Position numbers and translations under genes: made by a program. DNA of 64,000 nucleotides from Phaeotremella fagi (taxonomy: Eukaryota > Basidiomycota > Tremellomycetes > Tremellales > Phaeotremellaceae). Location of the stretch: positions 351,867-415,866 of the forward strand of contig BCHU01000015.1 of NCBI GenBank assembly GCA_001599715.1. The letters are read 5' to 3'. Shown in pieces: positions 1 through 9,597 of the stretch; the first letter of the stretch is position 1, and every line of letters begins with the position of its first letter. Under the pieces are notes generated by a model. The model was given only the letters and a program-made list of their open reading frames with translations. It did not search any database and had not been told where the DNA came from.

Positions 1-2340
1 CATAAACGACACAACATGGCTAAAGTCTATGCTGGATTCTATTCGTACGATAGCGAAACGGTCGAACCATCAAAACAACAACGTGTGCCCATAGTCCTAG
101 TCGCCAAACACGGTAACCCACTCGAACACAACGATCCAAAACCAGGTAACAGAGGTAAACGAGATTCGCAAATCGTTTTAATGTCTTTCCTTCAAAAAGT
201 AATGTTCGACGAACGAATGACAACGTTCGAATATGAATTCTTCAATTCCATTTGGAGATGTACCGGGATTTCACCCGATCGTTATGAAACCGTCCTTTGC
301 GTTGATGCTGATACTAAAGTTTTCCCGGATTCTTTGACTAGGATGAACGCTTGTATGGTTAATGATCATGATATCATGGGATTGTGTGGAGAGACGAAAA
401 TCGCTAATAAATCCGAAACTTGGGTTACTATGATTCAAGGTATGTTGTGTTGATTTTATATTAAGGCAAGACGTTGTGCTGACTTTGATAGTCTTTGAAT
501 ACTACATCTCGCATCATCTTACTAAAGCTTTCGAATCCGTGTTTGGTGGTGTCACTTGTTTACCAGGTTGTTTCAGTATGTACCGAATCAAGGCACCTAA
601 AGGAGATCGTGGATATTGGGTACCAATCCTAGCCAATCCAGATATCTGTGAACATTACTCGGAAAACGTCGTCGACACTTTACATAAAAAGAATCTATTA
701 CTTTTAGGTGAAGATCGATATCTCTCCACTTTGATGCTTAAAACGTTCCCAAAACGTAAAATGGTTTTCTGTCCTCAAGCGGTTTGCAAAACCATCGTAC
801 CGGATGAATTCAGGATTTTGTTATCTCAACGTCGACGATGGATCAATTCGACTGTTCACAATTTATTCGAATTAATGTTGGTCAGAGATCTTTGTGGAAC
901 GTTCTGTTTCTCAATGCAGTTCGTCGTCTTTATGGATTTAGTTGGTACTTTGGTTCTACCTGCTGCTATCTCCTTCACACTTTATATTATCGTGGTTTCG
1001 ATTATCCCTCAATCGATCACTCATATTGAAAAACCGGTAGTTTCGTTGATCCTACTTGCTTTCATTTTGGGTCTACCAGGTGTACTTATCGTCATCACTT
1101 CGAGGAAAGTCGCTTATGTCGGTTGGATGTTGATGTACTTGATTTCTCTACCTATCTGGAATTTATGTCTACCGGCTTACGCTTTCTGGCATATGGACGA
1201 TTTCTCATGGGGTGAAACTAGAAAAATCGTTGGTGAAAACAAAGAAGGTAATCATGGTGATAAAGAGGGTGAATTCGATTCCAGTCATATCATCATGAAA
1301 CGTTGGGTCGAATTTGAGAAGGAAAGAAGGTGGAGGAATGGAACTACGTCAAGAGATTCTTATTATGACGTTGTTCGATCGACTTCACCTAAAGGTCCAT
1401 CTGGTTCCAACAGATATTCTGTCGTGTCGACCTCGGAAACTTATGCTTCTGGATTCGGTACCACGGAATCTAATCCACTGTTTAGACAATCACAATCTTT
1501 CGCTTCAATGTCACAAGCTGGGTTATACAATAATTCTCCGGATATCAGATCAGAACATAACGTTTCGAATCTCGCTTTGCCTGCTGCTAGAAGTGGTACA
1601 CAATTAGGTCCACCATTGGGACGTGATCCTTCACCTGCATCAACTGAATCTGGTGGTTCGGGTTCTGCCAATCGATTGGAAAGAGGTGTAAGCGACGATC
1701 CATCTTCGTTCTCACATTCAAGTTCTGGTACAGGTTTCGGAGCGGGATCTGGAAATTATCCTTATAACCCGTACAACAGCGATTCATATCTCGATGAAGC
1801 TGAACAACCTATTCTACCATCTCATGGAGGGTTGAGTGCGGCTTCTTTCTCGTCTCCAACGGTTTCACCTGATTATAGATCGAACCAGAATCAACAGAAC
1901 ACGCAATATAACGTTTTCAGTGAACCTGAAGATTACAGATCGACGTCGAACCCGATCACACCGATTAAAACTAATTTCTCTGCTCAATCGCAGCAATCTC
2001 CTTATAGTCCTTCTCAATCTCAACCACCACCACAACAGCAACAGCAACGTCAACCTTCACACGGTCGTGGATTCAGTTTGACTGATCCCGGTATAGTACC
2101 TGTACCATCTCAAAGTGGTAAACAGTTAGATCATCAACCGGTTAGAAGAGTTTCCAAGGCTGCCACTGCAACTGGAACTAAACGAAGTTCGAGAACTAAC
2201 ATGGTTAGTCCTGTTAGTACTTCAAGTCATACTTCTAGTTTACCACCTGGTGCTGTAAGTTTAACGTTTGGATGCTGTGGTTTGATATCAACTAACGAAT
2301 TGATTTATAGGCTCCACCTCAATCGCAACATCGATATTAA
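1..2340 (+). CDS. Class IV (Chs3-type) chitin synthase, 3' part
   Basis: This enzyme polymerises UDP-GlcNAc into chitin at the plasma membrane. The gene enters from the left edge already in frame, so the N-terminus and first membrane spans are missing. Three exons fit: 1-439, 492-2254 and 2311-2340, with introns 440-491 and 2255-2310. Joined, they give 743 residues. Visible family motifs are VDADTKV (metal/UDP site), GEDRYLSTL and QRRRWINST (the QRRRW catalytic signature), followed by several hydrophobic segments around 900-1190 and the SWGETR segment typical of class IV enzymes. The last 300 residues are Ser/Gln/Pro-rich and look disordered, which suggests a regulatory tail. Reading through the second intron would give a false C-terminus. 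Class IV is confident from motif order; the exact paralogue cannot be told. Confidence 0.93.
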
Positions 2341-2750
2341 GACATTGATACATATGAATATACGAAGAACACTTGTTTTGTTGATTTGATTTCACCCCCG
2401 GACATTCCACCCTCCCCTCCACCTCACTAATGATCAATGAATATATTAATCCAACTCGTATAAATCATCAAAACCTTTCCTCTTTTTCCCCCTGTTTATT
2501 GTTTCTTTGATAGATATAGTACTCTTGAACTTTTTATATCCTTTTCCTTTCCTGTTCTTTCATTCAGTTTCGTAGTTTTCTTTCTGTTTTTTTGTTATAT
2601 ACAGTACACGTCTGTGATTACGATGGATCAATGAACATTTAGCTCTTAGTCTCTTGGACGAGGTGGCAGTTCCGTGTGGCACTTGTACTTGTACAGGATT
2701 CAACATTACTGTCGACGTCACGTTCAATCTTACATACTCGCAAAGGAAAA

Positions 2751-2774
2751 ACTAACTAACTAACTAACTAACTA
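2751..2774. repeat. (ACTA)6 microsatellite
   Basis: Six copies of ACTA lie between the chitin synthase 3' flank and the first small array gene. The rest of 2341-2823 is T-rich 3' flank with no gene that I can see. Confidence 0.9.
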
Positions 2775-2823
2775 CACTGCAAAACACGTCTTTGAAACAA
2801 CAAAGGATTACACCTTTACCCTC

Positions 2824-3279
2824 CTAAAAGTTTGGAAGACAAAAAGTACCAACCAACTTCGTAGAGTCGGAAGATTGAGCTGGAGGTCTAGCTTCCCATT
2901 CGTCGACGAGCTTAGAAGACTCCCCTTCAACACCCCATCCATCGTCGTCGAATGCCTTAGAGAACACTCTTTTCGCTCCCCCCATCTCCCAAGAATCCCC
3001 CGAAGCAGATGTTTGATCTTGATCTGGAACAAACCAAACCTTCTTACCATCCATATTTGAGATTCTAGACGGCGACCCAAACCCATCTCCATCAATTATG
3101 AAATACCCTTTCCCGACTTGAAAAAAGTCTCTTAACCTTGAGGAGACGTCGTTATCGGGATTATCGAACGACGGAGCTGGGTGACCTAGTTTGAAACTTT
3201 TGCCGGTGACGCCTGACGTTTGTTGACTTTGGATGTAGAGAGTTCCTTTGCTGGAGTTTAATGATGTGAAGTTTGACAT
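2824..3279 (-). CDS. Small protein, array member A (divergent)
   Basis: Function unknown; I do not recognise the family. The 151-residue product has no signal peptide or membrane segment. It keeps the outline of its neighbours: an N-terminal KGTLY strand, a central F-x(3-7)-G-x-G-Y-F-I segment where the others have LFK-x-x-H-x-Y, and a C-terminal VGTFCLPNF matching the ITGTFFLP end of members B-E. The middle has diverged strongly, so membership rests on the conserved ends and position. A probable 5'UTR intron (3341-3506, with TACTAAC branch and CTCCTAG end on the minus strand) sits about 60 nt before the ATG, as in the other members. The 5' flank 3280-4018 otherwise shows no gene. Confidence 0.6.
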   Translation of the reverse strand: MSNFTSLNSSKGTLYIQSQQTSGVTGKSFKLGHPAPSFDNPDNDVSSRLRDFFQVGKGYFIIDGDGFGSPSRISNMDGKKVWFVPDQDQTSASGDSWEMGGAKRVFSKAFDDDGWGVEGESSKLVDEWEARPPAQSSDSTKLVGTFCLPNF

Positions 3280-4018
3280 TTGAGGTTGGTGTTTGAATTT
3301 GTTTACTTGGGGCTGATTGGATAGGTTTGGGAGATGGAAACTAGGAGAGGGGTTGTTAGTACGATCTGTTTTTCGAGATTAAAATGGTTATAAGGGTAAG
3401 AAGGCTATAAGGTGGTTGGAAACTTGGGAGGGATATAGTGTGACGATTGCAACATGAATTAAGAAAACAAGAGAGAGAGAAAACACAAATAGAGGACGGA
3501 ACTTACTACTCGTGGTGAGAAGGATATTCAAAAAATGATTAGTATAGTTGAAGATAACAATCAGAGTTCAAGTTGAAAAGCTCAACATACTGTAAATACA
3601 TATATTATATAACAGCATAAAAGGTGCTCAGACAAAAGAGGACTCTTACAGTAATGTTTTTTAAGATAAAAGGTCTTCGTTGAGCTGAAAAGAGAGAAAT
3701 TGCGTCATGGCATTTGAAGCACATTCTGCACTAAGTAATGAAAAGATCTCTAACATTGTGTGTTAAGAGACTCGAAAGAAAAGATTGAGTACAAGGTAGC
3801 AAGATGAATTCTGTAAGAAAATTCGAGAAGAGTGAATTACAAGTCTCATATCAGCTTACTGTACGTCGTCACAAATTCTGGCGTGTGGCTAGATGATCTT
3901 TTGCCAATGATAAAGGCGCCATTCACAGATTACATCCACACACTTGAATACTACTGACTTCAATCTCAACCTTGTATTCTTCCTGATTCTTCGCCCTCCT
4001 GTCCTCCTTCTAATTAAG

Positions 4019-4513
4019 CTACACACTTTGATTACTTCCTTCCAACTCTTCTTCAGCTTCCTTGGGAAGGAAGAACGTACCGGTGATGATAAAGCTTGGT
4101 GGTTTACGTATAGCTATGGCGTGGGTGGGTGGGGGAGAAATAACCTCAGTTCTTGAGGCCTCCCATTCCCCCAATTCTTTTATTACTTCTGCGGCCCACT
4201 CTCGGTACTCTGGAGTGATGATGTAGGAATCTTCGAATTTGAAATCTTTCACGTAACAGATTACGTTGTTTTCGTCGTTGTTCTCTGAAATTTCGAGGGT
4301 ATCGGTACCGACAAGTCGGTATTGATGTTTGGTGTTGAAAAGCGTTTTTAAGGTTGTGGCAGCCTCATCTGATGATGTGGACTGGAAGCTTTGATCATTG
4401 GTATAGAAACTGGCTTGCTTGGTACACCCGGAAGATACGTTATACAAACCGTTGAAGTGATGGACATAGAGTTTTCCCTCACAAGAGTTGTCATAATCGA
4501 TTGTACTGGGCAT
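4019..4513 (-). CDS. Small protein, array member B
   Basis: Function unknown; first of four close tandem paralogues. The 164-residue product starts MPSTIDYDNSCEGKLYV and contains SFQSTSSDEAATTL, LFNTKHQYRL, LEISENN, NVICYVKDF and a C-terminal ITGTFFLPKEAEE. These blocks occur in the same order in members C, D and E; the spacers between them vary in sequence and length. No transmembrane segment, signal peptide or known catalytic motif is visible. A minus-strand 5'UTR intron of 112 nt (4524-4635, GTAAGT donor) ends 10 nt before the ATG. The repeated promoter layout and intron position argue that this is a real expressed gene and not a chance frame. Confidence 0.75.
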   Translation of the reverse strand: MPSTIDYDNSCEGKLYVHHFNGLYNVSSGCTKQASFYTNDQSFQSTSSDEAATTLKTLFNTKHQYRLVGTDTLEISENNDENNVICYVKDFKFEDSYIITPEYREWAAEVIKELGEWEASRTEVISPPPTHAIAIRKPPSFIITGTFFLPKEAEEELEGSNQSV

Positions 4514-4718
4514 TGATGTTTGACTAATTTCATGTATGAGCTATTGTTTATAGGAGAGAGAATGTGCGTGGGATACGGATGTGTAGTGGACATTCGAGTA
4601 TTGTATCGAGTAAGGAAAGGATAAGGACAACTTACAGGAAATGGAAATTTGTGAGTGGCAAACGAATAATGTGGGGAGGGAAAAAAACTAATATGCAACT
4701 TAATGGTAATGTATATAT

Positions 4719-4742
4719 GTCTTCAAGTTGTTCAGTGAAGAC
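4719..4742. promoter_or_regulatory. Inverted repeat GTCTTCA-N10-TGAAGAC upstream of member B
   Basis: Perfect 7-bp arms are separated by 10 nt, upstream of the 5'UTR intron. The same element lies in the same place in front of members C, D, E and F. It is followed on the plus strand by TCCTTTGATC, then by AAAGGGGCGAAAT at 4804 and an ACACGTTTCAA block, all of which recur in the next units. The binding factor is unknown. Confidence 0.6.
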
Positions 4743-4912
4743 AAATATCCTTTGATCATCATTTGAAAAGAGCGAAAAAACAACTGAGCTGGGAAAGTTG
4801 ATCAAAGGGGCGAAATAATGTACCCAACACGTTTCAATGAAACAAGCTGCACTCGTCATTCATATCCCTCTACAACATTCACAATTTTCTCGTTGGAAAC
4901 AATACATCCCCC

Positions 4913-5479
4913 CTAGTCTAATACCAATGACTCCAATCTGTCTCTGATGCTTTGTTCGTCCTCCTTACTTTCCAAACTACTGTTTTGACTTGCCTCCGTT
5001 TCCTTTTCAGCTTCTTTGGGAAGGAAGAAAGTACCGGTGATGGAGCATGGTTGTTTTTCGTTTTCGTCTTGGAGCTTCTGCGAGGGACGGGGAGGAAAAG
5101 TAACCTTGGTAGTTCCTAAGGATCTCCAAAATTCATCCACAGCTTTGTGTTTTGCCGCTCTCCACTCTTGGTACTCTGCACTGTAGTTATCTTCACATCG
5201 GAAATCTCTCATGTAGCAGATAACGTTGTTTTCGTTGTCGTTCTCTGAAATTTCAAGGATATCAGAACCAAGAAGTCGGTATCGATGGTCGACTTTGAAA
5301 AGTTCGTTTAAGGTTGTAGCAAACTGATTGGGTGATGCGGACACGAAGCTTTGAGTGTCGATATTGAACTGATTTTCCATTGGATATCCAGGTTCTACTT
5401 TTTGACAACCACTGAAGTTATAGACGTAGAGAGTTCCCTCACAAGATTTCTCATAATCAACTGTACTTGTACCGGGCAT
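4913..5479 (-). CDS. Small protein, array member C
   Basis: Function unknown. The 188-residue paralogue of B has the blocks SCEGTLYVYNFSG, SFVSASPNQFATTLNELF, DHRYRLLGSDILEISEN, NVICYMRDF and SITGTFFLPKEAEKE, then a charged Ser/Glu/Asp-rich tail ending LESLVLD. Between the CYMRDF and ITGTFF blocks is a charged insert of about 45 residues that is very short in member D, so this loop is the main length variable. A 5'UTR intron at 5514-5627 (114 nt) matches its neighbours. The start ATG gives MPGTSTVDYEKSCEG, slightly longer than MPS/MPN in the others. The 3' end (around 4890-4920) shares an AACAATACATCCCC block with members D and E, so the duplicated unit includes the 3' flank. Confidence 0.78.
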   Translation of the reverse strand: MPGTSTVDYEKSCEGTLYVYNFSGCQKVEPGYPMENQFNIDTQSFVSASPNQFATTLNELFKVDHRYRLLGSDILEISENDNENNVICYMRDFRCEDNYSAEYQEWRAAKHKAVDEFWRSLGTTKVTFPPRPSQKLQDENEKQPCSITGTFFLPKEAEKETEASQNSSLESKEDEQSIRDRLESLVLD

Positions 5480-5711
5480 TATTGTTTGATGTTTTAAGGC
5501 GCTGGTGGAATAACTGAAGTTATGTATGAGCTGACAGCATTATGGGAGACAGTGATCAAGATATATATGTTGTAGTGGATGTTTGGAGGAATAAATTGAT
5601 TCACAGTGAAGAAAATGGACAACTTACAGGAAAGAAATTTGTGAGTGGCAAAAGGATATTGCGGTGAGGGAAAGAAACTAAATTGCGACCTAGTAGTTCT
5701 GTATAATATAT

Positions 5712-5735
5712 GTCTTCAAGTTGTCCATTGAAGAC
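5712..5735. promoter_or_regulatory. Inverted repeat GTCTTCA-N10-TGAAGAC upstream of member C
   Basis: Perfect arms with a 10-nt spacer in the same position as before member B. It is followed by ATCCTTTGATC, AAAGGGCGAAAT near 5799 and CCCGACACGTTTCAA, repeating the order seen upstream of B. Confidence 0.6.
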
Positions 5736-5906
5736 AGATATCCTTTGATCATTGTTGAAAGAGATACAGTAAAAAGGACTGATTTGGGCAAGCTGATGAA
5801 AGGGCGAAATATTGTACCCGACACGTTTCAACAAAACAGGCTTCATCGTCATTCATATTCCTCTACAGCATTCACAGATTTCTCATTGAAAACAATACAT
5901 CCCCGT

Positions 5907-6317
5907 TCAGTCTAATACCATCGAGTCCAAATTCTCTCCTATGCTTTTCAACTCACTATCGTGGCTTGCCTCTGTTACCTCTTCAGCTTCTTCGGGAAGG
6001 AAGAAAGTACCGGTGATTGAGCTTGGGTTGCCACGTTCATAGCGGAAGTTTTCCATGTAACAAATCAAGCTCTGTTTGTTGTAGTTCTCTGAAATTGTGA
6101 GGATACCGTGACCTTGAAGATGGTATCGATGGCCAGATTTGAAAAGATTGTTTAAGGTTGTAGCAGCCTCATCTGATGACGCTGACTGGAAGCTTTGAGG
6201 GTGAACACTGAACCGGTTTTCGACTGAACCTCCAGGGGCTTGATATCCACCACCGATCAAGTCATAAATGTAGAGAGTTCCCTCAAAAGACTTTTCATAA
6301 TTGACCGTATTGGGCAT
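5907..6317 (-). CDS. Small protein, array member D (shortest)
   Basis: Function unknown. At 136 residues this is the compact version of the family: SFEGTLYIYDLIGGG, SFQSASSDEAATTLNNLF, GHRYHLQGHGILTISEN, LICYMENF, SITGTFFLPEEAEEV and the tail LDSMVLD. It lacks the charged loop before the ITGTFF block, so it shows the minimal conserved core. A 5'UTR intron (6352-6473, 122 nt) precedes the ATG. It lies in a unit of roughly 850 bp between members C and E in the same orientation, consistent with tandem duplication. Confidence 0.78.
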   Translation of the reverse strand: MPNTVNYEKSFEGTLYIYDLIGGGYQAPGGSVENRFSVHPQSFQSASSDEAATTLNNLFKSGHRYHLQGHGILTISENYNKQSLICYMENFRYERGNPSSITGTFFLPEEAEEVTEASHDSELKSIGENLDSMVLD

Positions 6318-6549
6318 GAATGTTTGATGTTGTAAGGTGTTGATTGGAAAACTAAAGTCATGTATGAGCTAACATGTCTACAGGAGACAAGAGGCTAAAT
6401 AAAGTTTGTATGTTGTGGTGGATGTTGGAGTATTTCATCGATTTTGAAAGAAGAAATAACAAGAACAACTTACCAGAAATTTGCAAGTGGCAAAAGAATA
6501 TTGGGGAAGGAAAACCTAAAAATACAGCTAACAGTTGTGTGGAGTATCT

Positions 6550-6573
6550 GTCTTCATTTGTCCACTAGAAGGC
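6550..6573. promoter_or_regulatory. Decayed inverted repeat upstream of member D
   Basis: GTCTTCA, a 10-nt spacer and AGAAGGC: the left arm is intact and the right arm differs at two positions. TCCTTTGATC follows, as in the other units. The position is conserved but the palindrome is weakened. Confidence 0.45.
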
Positions 6574-6755
6574 AGAATGATTTCCTTTGATCGTTGTTTC
6601 AAAAGAAATAAAAATGACTGAATAGGCAATACCCAATGAAAGGGGAAAAATTCCCAACACGTTTGAAAGCAAAATGCTCCACTAGTTTCATCCATCGTCA
6701 TTCATATTTCTCTACAAGATTCACAGATTTCTCTACGGAAACAATACATCCCCAC

Positions 6756-7304
6756 TCAGTCTAACATTGACTTCAATTTTTTTCCAAAGCGTCTCAAAGT
6801 ACTATGTTGGCTTGCCTCTGTTACCTCTTCAGTACTATGTTGGCTTGTCTCTTTTACCTCTTCAGCTTCTTTGGGAAGGAAGAATGTACCGGTGATGAAG
6901 CTTGCCCGTTTGTTGTATTCTTCTTTGATATTCTCCCAAACTTCAAATCCCTCACTGTTTTCCTTTGCTTGGGCTTTTGCTGCTTCCCACTCTAGAGGTT
7001 TTGACGTGTCGATACGTTCAAAGTGGAAATCTTTCATGTAACAGATTACGTTCTTGCTGTTGTAGTCGTTCTCTGAAATCGCAAAAAGATTATTGACTCC
7101 GGAAAGATAGTATTGATGGTCGACTTTGAAAAGCTTTTTCAAGGTTGAAGAAACCTGATTTGGTGACGAGGATTGGAAGCTTCGTTTATCAATCATGAAT
7201 TGATTTCCCCTTACAACACCGGGTGCTGAATAGATTGAACCATTGAATTGATAGGTGTAGAGAGTTCCCTCACAAGAATTATCAGAGTCGACTGTACTGG
7301 GCAT
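6756..7304 (-). CDS. Small protein, array member E
   Basis: Function unknown. The 182-residue paralogue has SCEGTLYTYQFNGS, SFQSSSPNQVSSTLKKLF, DHQYYLSGVNNLFAISEN, NVICYMKDFHFER, a long charged loop, FITGTFFLPKEAEEV, and a tail in which a short unit (T/KEASQHST) occurs twice, around residues 155-170. This internal duplication is also visible as a DNA repeat at 6808-6860. A 5'UTR intron at 7338-7480 (143 nt) fits the family pattern. Members B-E each keep the acidic EAEE-type patch right after the LPKEA motif. Confidence 0.78.
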   Translation of the reverse strand: MPSTVDSDNSCEGTLYTYQFNGSIYSAPGVVRGNQFMIDKRSFQSSSPNQVSSTLKKLFKVDHQYYLSGVNNLFAISENDYNSKNVICYMKDFHFERIDTSKPLEWEAAKAQAKENSEGFEVWENIKEEYNKRASFITGTFFLPKEAEEVKETSQHSTEEVTEASQHSTLRRFGKKLKSMLD

Positions 7305-8210
7305 GCTGTTTGATGTTGCAAGGCGTTGATTGGATAACTAAGGTCATGTTTCAGCTAAAATATGTTGGGGAGAGAGAGAAAGAGTGTGTGTGTGAAAGAG
7401 AGTGGGGGATGGATGTTTATTGGTTGGACATTCAAGTATCATATTGATTCACAAATGAAGAAATGACAAGGACAACTTACCGAAAATTCTGCGAGTGGCA
7501 AAAAGATATTGTGGTGAGGGGAAAAAACTAAAATGCAACCCAATTACTCTGGGGATTATATGTCCTCAATCATCCAGTGGAAGCCAGACGATATCCTTTG
7601 ATCGTCTTCTGAAAAAAATAAATAAAACGACTCAATCGGGTTTGGAAGACCTTGCAAGCAATTCCCGATGAAAGGGGCGAAATGCCCGACACGCTTCAAG
7701 GGGAAATGCTCCACTACGACAACGGAAGGTTGAAAGGATTTTGAAATATATTACACGTTTTGTTGATTCAGTCCTTTATCTCCATCTTACAATAGGAATT
7801 CACCGAAGAAGGCATAAAGAATAAAAGACAAATCACGTTTTCCCGATCACTGCGCTTGTATAGTTGACCCTTATCTCTTGAAAGGAAACTGCATTTCCGG
7901 TAAATTCAGCTTAGAAGTCCTGTGACGTCTTTAGTGGTCCTACAGATAACGACAGTCAAAAGAGGTTATCGGGGATGTGACTATAGAAGACAGCATGTAA
8001 AGTGATTTTCAGCTCCATCCCCATTCTTACCAATTCGGACGGGTGGTACAATGAGTTTGCACAAGTGTAGTAAAGATTGACAAGACGTTGTCGCCTTCAA
8101 AACATGCATAAACCTCAGATCTCCTCCTCATATCAACCACTTCAATACAAACTAAAATTTACAGATACCTCTCATCCTCCCCCTTCCTGCCGGTGAACAC
8201 GATTATCACC
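7305..8210. other. Gene-free spacer with repeated promoter blocks
   Basis: No reading frame here looks coding. It carries the 5'UTR intron of member E, a GA/GT-rich run near 7370-7400, the decayed inverted repeat at 7562-7585 (GTCCTCA with a weak right arm), ATATCCTTTGATC, and AAAGGGGCGAAAT followed by CCCGACACG near 7665-7690. Beyond about 7740 the similarity to the other units fades and I see nothing further. Confidence 0.6.
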
Positions 8211-8756
8211 TCAAAGATAATAGAATTTACCTGAAAGATTGTAGCTGATCTTCTCGTCGGAGACTTCTGAGACACCCCCATCTTGTTTCTCGTTTTTCAT
8301 CCCTTCTTTGACCAAGGGAGTGATTGATGCGTTTTGAACATAGCAAATAGTTTTGCTTTTGTTGTCGATGAGAGGGTAGATGTAACCGTTGTCGAACAAG
8401 AATTCGGACGTTTCTTGACCATCCAAAATCGAGGATAACTCGGAACCACCTGGGTCGGTTGGGTTGTATGAGAAGCTATCTTTATGGGTCTCGAATTTGA
8501 AATAAGATGAAGCCTCTTTGGCCTTTTCATCTTGTTTGGAGATGCGGACGTGTAAAGTACCAGTGGAGGACTTTCTGTAGTCGAGGTCGGGGATGGTCTT
8601 CTTGGACTGTGTGTTGCTTCCGCTTGAAAACAAGGAATGAGATAATTCGTAGGGTGATAATTTGCTGCCCTCATCTTTAGTTGATCCTAAAGTACGTTGC
8701 TGATTATAGAGACCGAACGTATCTCCAATCGAAAAATGGTCGGAACTTTCGGACAT
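8211..8756 (-). CDS. Small protein, array member F (divergent)
   Basis: Function unknown. The 181-residue product keeps the family outline after an N-terminal Ser-rich extension of about 60 residues: YRKSSTGTLHV, a SFSYNP segment, FLFDNGYIYPL, TICYVQNASI and a C-terminal ISYNLSGKFYYL in place of ITGTFFLP. It ends at that strand and has no acidic tail. A probable 5'UTR intron (8782-8891, 110 nt, GTAAGT donor) and the inverted repeat upstream show that it belongs to the same array. Together with member A at the other end, it is the most diverged copy, so the array seems to have grown in the middle. Confidence 0.65.
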   Translation of the reverse strand: MSESSDHFSIGDTFGLYNQQRTLGSTKDEGSKLSPYELSHSLFSSGSNTQSKKTIPDLDYRKSSTGTLHVRISKQDEKAKEASSYFKFETHKDSFSYNPTDPGGSELSSILDGQETSEFLFDNGYIYPLIDNKSKTICYVQNASITPLVKEGMKNEKQDGGVSEVSDEKISYNLSGKFYYL

Positions 8757-8971
8757 GTTCTTGGAACGTTGTTTGCGTAATCTGTAAGTGTGAAACTTGA
8801 ATGGAAATCTTTACTGAGGTGAGGATAAGTGATAGAGTGGTAAGAGTAAGATCAGTCCAAGTACGCTGTAGAATCGACAAAAATGACTTACATCTTTAGG
8901 GGGTGGCAAAAAATGTGAAAGAGGAATGAAAGAGGAGAGACTTTTCTGCTCCACAAGTCAAATTCATATAC

Positions 8972-8995
8972 GACTTCAAGAAGCCAATTGAAGAC
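8972..8995. promoter_or_regulatory. Inverted repeat upstream of member F
   Basis: GACTTCA, a 10-nt spacer and TGAAGAC: one mismatch between the arms and the same geometry as before B and C. A TTTGCCACCC block, equivalent to TTTGCCACTC of the other units, lies between this element and the 5'UTR splice donor. The rest of 8996-9597 holds no gene that I can see. Confidence 0.5.
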
Positions 8996-9597
8996 TTTTC
9001 ATGTCCTTTGTGCAGCAGTTTGTGCGTTATTTAACTAGGGCGACGTCATACTAAATAACTCAAAACAAATTAAATGAAAGGTTGTCGAAACATGTTACAT
9101 GTTTCATTTAAAGTCGTCTCTAACCAATAAATGAAGCTTGATCGATAACACCAAGGATACAAAAGAACGTCCCGACTACTTTAGCTTATGAGCCAACCCG
9201 ATGTAGGTTGAAATGATAAAGGATGATCAAAGGAGATCAAGTCCTCCTCGGAAGTATAAATAAAGACATGATCTAAGGTTGAAAGTGCCACATATCTCGA
9301 TCGCCACTAAAATTGAAGAATTGAGAGATGTCAGGCTCATGGTTTTGATTTGGAAATTGATTCCGTTGCTTTCTCGAAAAGTCAATGAGATTGAACATTT
9401 ACAGAAATTTCAATTTCATCTTAAAATTCAATCTTGAATCTCAGTCTTCATCAAGACCTACTAAGCACCATCCGATCTCCCAGCACCCCTCGTACTCAAA
9501 GAGAAATTATCATTGTTGAAAGAAACGAAACAAAATACAACTTATTATTCTCACCGCTGGAAATCACCCAACTAAAATCCTTTAATCAAAAATCACC

